Below are positions 61,071 to 64,000 of a stretch of DNA of 64,000 bases, one piece after another. Each line of letters starts with the position of its first letter. Position 1 is the stretch's first letter. This stretch comes from an uncultured Lachnospiraceae bacterium (GTDB lineage: Bacteria > Bacillota > Clostridia > Lachnospirales > Lachnospiraceae): contig CAJTPU010000017.1 in the NCBI GenBank assembly GCA_910578335.1, forward strand, positions 1-64,000, given 5' to 3'. A model generated the notes under the pieces. That model was not told the DNA's origin. It made no database searches and worked only from the letters and a program-made list of their open reading frames with translations. Both the position numbers and the translations under genes were made by a program.

Positions 61071-62410
61071 CTAGGTGGCGTATGTTTTATAAAATAGCAA
61101 GCTTACTTTATGATTTTTTTCCAAAGAGAAAAAACGGAAAAGAAATGAATATGCTGATGCAGCTTTACCCCAATGTGGCAAAAAGCAGCCTGAAGCGGGA
61201 TTATGAAATAGGAAAATTGCAGAGAGTACTTACTATCTTTTTTGCGGGAAGTATAGCGGCGGTGATATTGTGGATAGGTGAAGGCAGCGAAGAACTTCTT
61301 GTGAATAACAGCTATGTACTGCGGGAAAAACAGGGTGGGGAGGAAAAAAAGGTTCTGCTTACGGCAGAACGGGAGAACGGAGAAAAAGTGGATACGGAGA
61401 TAATTGTACGGGAAAAACGGTTTTCAGACGGCGATTTAGAGGAGCTGTATGAAAACATGCTGCAGGAGGTGGAAAAAACGGCTTTGGGAGAAAATTCTTC
61501 ATGGGATAACATTCATAAAGAGTTGTGTCTGGTGCAGCAGGTAGAAGGGTATCCCTTTGCCCTTTCGTGGGAGAGCAGCGATTACAGATATGTAACGAAT
61601 AGCGGGCGCATAGCGCAATGGCGGGAAGTAAAGGAGATGGAAGCACCCTGCGGTCTGGCAGCCATTACTTTGCGGGCGGAATATTACCATTTTGTGAGGG
61701 AGCATACTTTTTTCGCCAGAATATGTCCTGTAGAAGACGAGACTTTTGCGGAAAAGACCGAAAATGCATTACAGCAGTCCGAGGTAGAAAATCCGTATAA
61801 TGACAGGGTTATGCTGCCAACGGTAATTGCAGGAGAAAATGTAATCTGGACAGAAAGAAAGGAAAACGCAGGCAAAAAAATTTTTTTGCTTACTTTGGCA
61901 GGAATGGCAGCGACATGGATGTTGTATGACAGGGATTTACAAAAAAAGACCATTCACAGAAAAAAACAGTTAGCCGAAGCGTATCAGGCTGTTATCAGCA
62001 AGTTGTCCCTGTATCTGGGCGCGGGAATGAATTTGAAGGGAGCATGGGAAAAGGTGGCAGGAGAAGGAATCAGGAACCCGCCGGTAAACCCGTTGTACGA
62101 AGAAATGCTGTTTACCTGTCACGAGATGGCAGGAGGTATTTCTGAGGCAGAGGCATATGAAAGATTTGGAAAGAGAATCCGGCAGCAGTGGTATGTCAGG
62201 CTTACCACCTTGCTGGTGCAAAATCTGCGGAAGGGAAATGCAGCGTTGCTGTTTCAGCTTAGACAGGAGGCATTTCTTGCAATGGAAGAGCGTTCGGCAG
62301 AAATAAAAAGAACAGGTGAGGAAATGGGGACAAAACTATTGTTTCCGATGTTACTGATGATGGGCATGATTATGGTGATGATTATGGTGCCGGCATTTTT
62401 ATCATTTTAA
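61067..62410 (+). CDS. tadC: TadC-like protein with a large inserted outside domain
   Basis: 447 residues. A membrane segment (about 45-62) is followed by about 205 residues of hydrophilic sequence (VLREKQGGEEKKVLL onward), then a second membrane segment (about 270-287). A cytoplasmic T2SSF domain (about 295-415; LSLYLGAGMNLKGAWEKV) and a last hydrophobic segment complete it. Ordinary TadC has no such insertion between the first two segments. ATG 61067 overlaps the TadB stop (ATGA). ATG 61082, preceded by AGGTGG, is an alternative. Confidence 0.8.
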   Translation: MTRWRMFYKIASLLYDFFPKRKNGKEMNMLMQLYPNVAKSSLKRDYEIGKLQRVLTIFFAGSIAAVILWIGEGSEELLVNNSYVLREKQGGEEKKVLLTAERENGEKVDTEIIVREKRFSDGDLEELYENMLQEVEKTALGENSSWDNIHKELCLVQQVEGYPFALSWESSDYRYVTNSGRIAQWREVKEMEAPCGLAAITLRAEYYHFVREHTFFARICPVEDETFAEKTENALQQSEVENPYNDRVMLPTVIAGENVIWTERKENAGKKIFLLTLAGMAATWMLYDRDLQKKTIHRKKQLAEAYQAVISKLSLYLGAGMNLKGAWEKVAGEGIRNPPVNPLYEEMLFTCHEMAGGISEAEAYERFGKRIRQQWYVRLTTLLVQNLRKGNAALLFQLRQEAFLAMEERSAEIKRTGEEMGTKLLFPMLLMMGMIMVMIMVPAFLSF

Positions 62411-62454
62411 TCGATATAACAGACGACCGCTTGTACGGTAGAAAGGAAAAACGT

Positions 62455-62637
62455 ATGAAGAGACAAAATAGAAAGAGTTTTCGCGAGTTTTTACGGGAGG
62501 AGGACGGCATGGGTACGGTAGAGGTAATTTTAATTATTGTGGTACTGATAGGGCTGGTGGTGCTTTTTAAAAAAGAAATAACGGCGATTGTGCAGGCTTT
62601 GTTTGGAAAAATCACGTCGCAGTTAGATAAAATGTAA
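62455..62637 (+). CDS. Flp-type pilin subunit
   Basis: 60 residues. A short basic leader ends in EEDG, the prepilin cut site. The mature start MGTVEVILIIVVLIGLVVLF has Glu at +5, followed by a hydrophobic helix and a short polar tail. This is the layout of Flp/TadE-like small pilins. AAAGGAAAAA precedes ATG 62455. Confidence 0.87.
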   Translation: MKRQNRKSFREFLREEDGMGTVEVILIIVVLIGLVVLFKKEITAIVQALFGKITSQLDKM

Positions 62638-62642
62638 TGCCT

Positions 62643-64000
62643 ATGAATCACATGCATGTGGTGCGAAGAGAAAAAGCGGATGGATATTTAACCGTATTTT
62701 TGTCACTTATTTTATCGGTTATGCTTTCCTTGTGCCTGCTGCTGGTATTGGGAGCACGTGAAAATACCCGCCGCATGGAAATTGAGTGCGTGACAGACAT
62801 CGGAATGAATAATATTCTAGCGGAATATCATAGAGAATTGCTGCGGCAATACGATTTGTTTTTTATTGACACATCTTATGGAACTGCAAATGCTTCTTAC
62901 TATCGGACGGCAGAGCATCTTAAAAAGTATATTGCATACAATCTGGGCGATGAAGAAATTTTTTTACCGGTATTATACCGTAATCTTTTAAAGCTGCAGG
63001 TGGAAGGCGTAGACATTACGGCTGTTTCCGGAGCGGCAGACGACGGAGGCGCCGTGCTTAGACGTCAGGCGGTGGATATTATGTCTCAGCGTGTGGGAAT
63101 CGCTTATTTGGAGCAAGTGCAGAACTGGGTGAATGTGGTACAGGAATACGAATTGGACACAAGAGATGTGCTGCAGGAACGAAAGGAAGCTTTCAAAGAG
63201 TTGGAGGAATGGAATGCATATCTTGAAGGTGAAAAAGAGGCAAATGATTTGGGAAATAAGGTAGTATCTATTTGGGAGATGGGCGTGCTGAGCTTTGTAA
63301 TAAAGGAGCCGGACAAGCTGTCCGCCCGTAAAATAAATCAACAGCAATATCTTTCATCAAGACAGCTTCTGATAGGAACAGGAATGAATCCGGTTCTTGC
63401 ATTTCAGGACAACTTTTGGGAACAGCTTATTTTTGATGAATACATACTGGCATATACGGGACATTACAATCAGGAAAAGAAAGAGGCTCTTCTTGCCTAT
63501 CAGACAGAGTATATTCTTTCAGGAAAATCAGGCGATTTGGACAATTTGAAAAGTGTCGTGTACAAGCTGCTTGGAATCAGGGCTGCAGCCAATCTGCTGC
63601 ATTTACTTTCCAGTGAAGAAAAATGTATGATGGCTGAGACAATGGCATCTATCATAGCGGCGCTTTTAACGGTACCGGAAGCGGAACCTATATTGACAGG
63701 GGTACTCATCCTTACTTGGGCGATGGCGGAGAGCCTTTATGATGTTTCCGTATTGTTGAAAGGCGGCAGGATACCTCTCTTGAAAACAGAAGAGGACTGG
63801 TATTACGGCTTGGAAGCTATTTTCAGCTTTTGCGAAATTATGGAGGAAAAGGAAGGAAAAAATGGTTTAAGCTATAAAGATTATCTCCGGGTCTTGCTTG
63901 CATTGCAGGACAAAGAAACGACGACATACAGGCTGATGGATATTATGGAAATGGATATACGAAAAACGTCCGGAAATGAAAACTTTCGCATGGACGGATG
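62643..64000 (+). CDS. DUF5702-like pilus-associated protein, partial
   Basis: 452 codons to the right edge with no stop. An N-terminal membrane segment (about 17-40; YLTVFLSLILSVMLSLCLLL) is followed by a long outside region with repeated charged helices. A second hydrophobic stretch (ASIIAALLTVPEAEPILTGV) occurs near residue 345. The protein resembles TadE/TadG or DUF5702 minor pilus proteins that follow Flp genes in Clostridia. No clear ribosome site is seen; ATG 62652 is an alternative start. Confidence 0.65.
   Translation, partial: MNHMHVVRREKADGYLTVFLSLILSVMLSLCLLLVLGARENTRRMEIECVTDIGMNNILAEYHRELLRQYDLFFIDTSYGTANASYYRTAEHLKKYIAYNLGDEEIFLPVLYRNLLKLQVEGVDITAVSGAADDGGAVLRRQAVDIMSQRVGIAYLEQVQNWVNVVQEYELDTRDVLQERKEAFKELEEWNAYLEGEKEANDLGNKVVSIWEMGVLSFVIKEPDKLSARKINQQQYLSSRQLLIGTGMNPVLAFQDNFWEQLIFDEYILAYTGHYNQEKKEALLAYQTEYILSGKSGDLDNLKSVVYKLLGIRAAANLLHLLSSEEKCMMAETMASIIAALLTVPEAEPILTGVLILTWAMAESLYDVSVLLKGGRIPLLKTEEDWYYGLEAIFSFCEIMEEKEGKNGLSYKDYLRVLLALQDKETTTYRLMDIMEMDIRKTSGNENFRMDG

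Overview
The window reads as chromosomal DNA of a low-to-moderate GC, spore-forming, flagellated member of the Clostridia, most likely Lachnospiraceae. Grounds for this: strong AGGAGG ribosome sites, a BofA sporulation gene next to a YaaL-type gene, flagellin with a FliS-like protein and a large DUF6240-like protein, a Clostridia-type Tad pilus locus, lipoprotein/MBOAT/DHHW clusters, and several small LytTR-DUF3021 and YoaS/YozG-like modules. This is inference from gene content; no 16S or species marker is present.

Layout. 1-3.5 kb: BlaI-type repressor and a BlaR1-like membrane metalloprotease, with dyad operators at the promoter. 3.6-9.6 kb: a self-contained fructose PTS locus (fruR, fruK, fruA, HPr, ptsI), driven by a promoter flanked by 10-bp-phased half-sites; its HPr has Arg instead of Ser at position 46. 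9.7-14.1 kb: four co-directional envelope/zinc-ribbon/TPM genes. 14.1-17.4 kb: NiaR-type repressor, an ABC-2 exporter, and a divergent LytTR-DUF3021 pair. 17.4-19.5 kb: tRNA-Pro, a free-standing reverse transcriptase with a structured leader, and an unknown gene. 19.7-25.6 kb: rRNA methyltransferase, a decayed SGNH-hydrolase fragment, a Cys-repeat lipoprotein, a small ribbon-helix-helix protein, an SGNH hydrolase cut short by an in-frame stop, hairpin repeats, and another lipoprotein. 25.6-27.4 kb: metal permease plus Fur-family regulator, tRNA-Lys. 27.5-35.6 kb: XRE regulator with a divergent PH/SHOCT-type protein, tatD, a sensor diguanylate cyclase, a DUF2975/HTH pair and a DUF4173-like protein. 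35.6-44.7 kb: ABC-F ATPase, a polysaccharide O-acetylation-type trio, flotillin, HAD phosphatase, rsmA. 44.7-52.0 kb: two proteins sharing a paralogous domain, a TPR/pseudo-AAA protein, glgB. 52.1-57.4 kb: flagellar group, then yaaL/bofA. 57.4-64 kb: Tad pilus operon, running off the right edge.

The best candidate for an undescribed system is at 17.5-19.0 kb. A reverse transcriptase of about 408 residues carries a YSDD catalytic motif and has no visible intron, maturase or endonuclease part. It is preceded by about 145 nt that folds into three hairpins enclosed by a 14-bp inverted repeat, with a predicted promoter whose start site lies just outside the outer repeat. This resembles retron or single-gene defence-RT architecture, but the protein lacks the canonical retron signatures I looked for. 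Secondary points of interest are the Ser46-less HPr, a hairpin family whose 17-nt loop is conserved while its stems differ, and a 37-nt near-perfect palindrome in front of the metal permease. All functional calls come from reading the sequence; no database search was possible.
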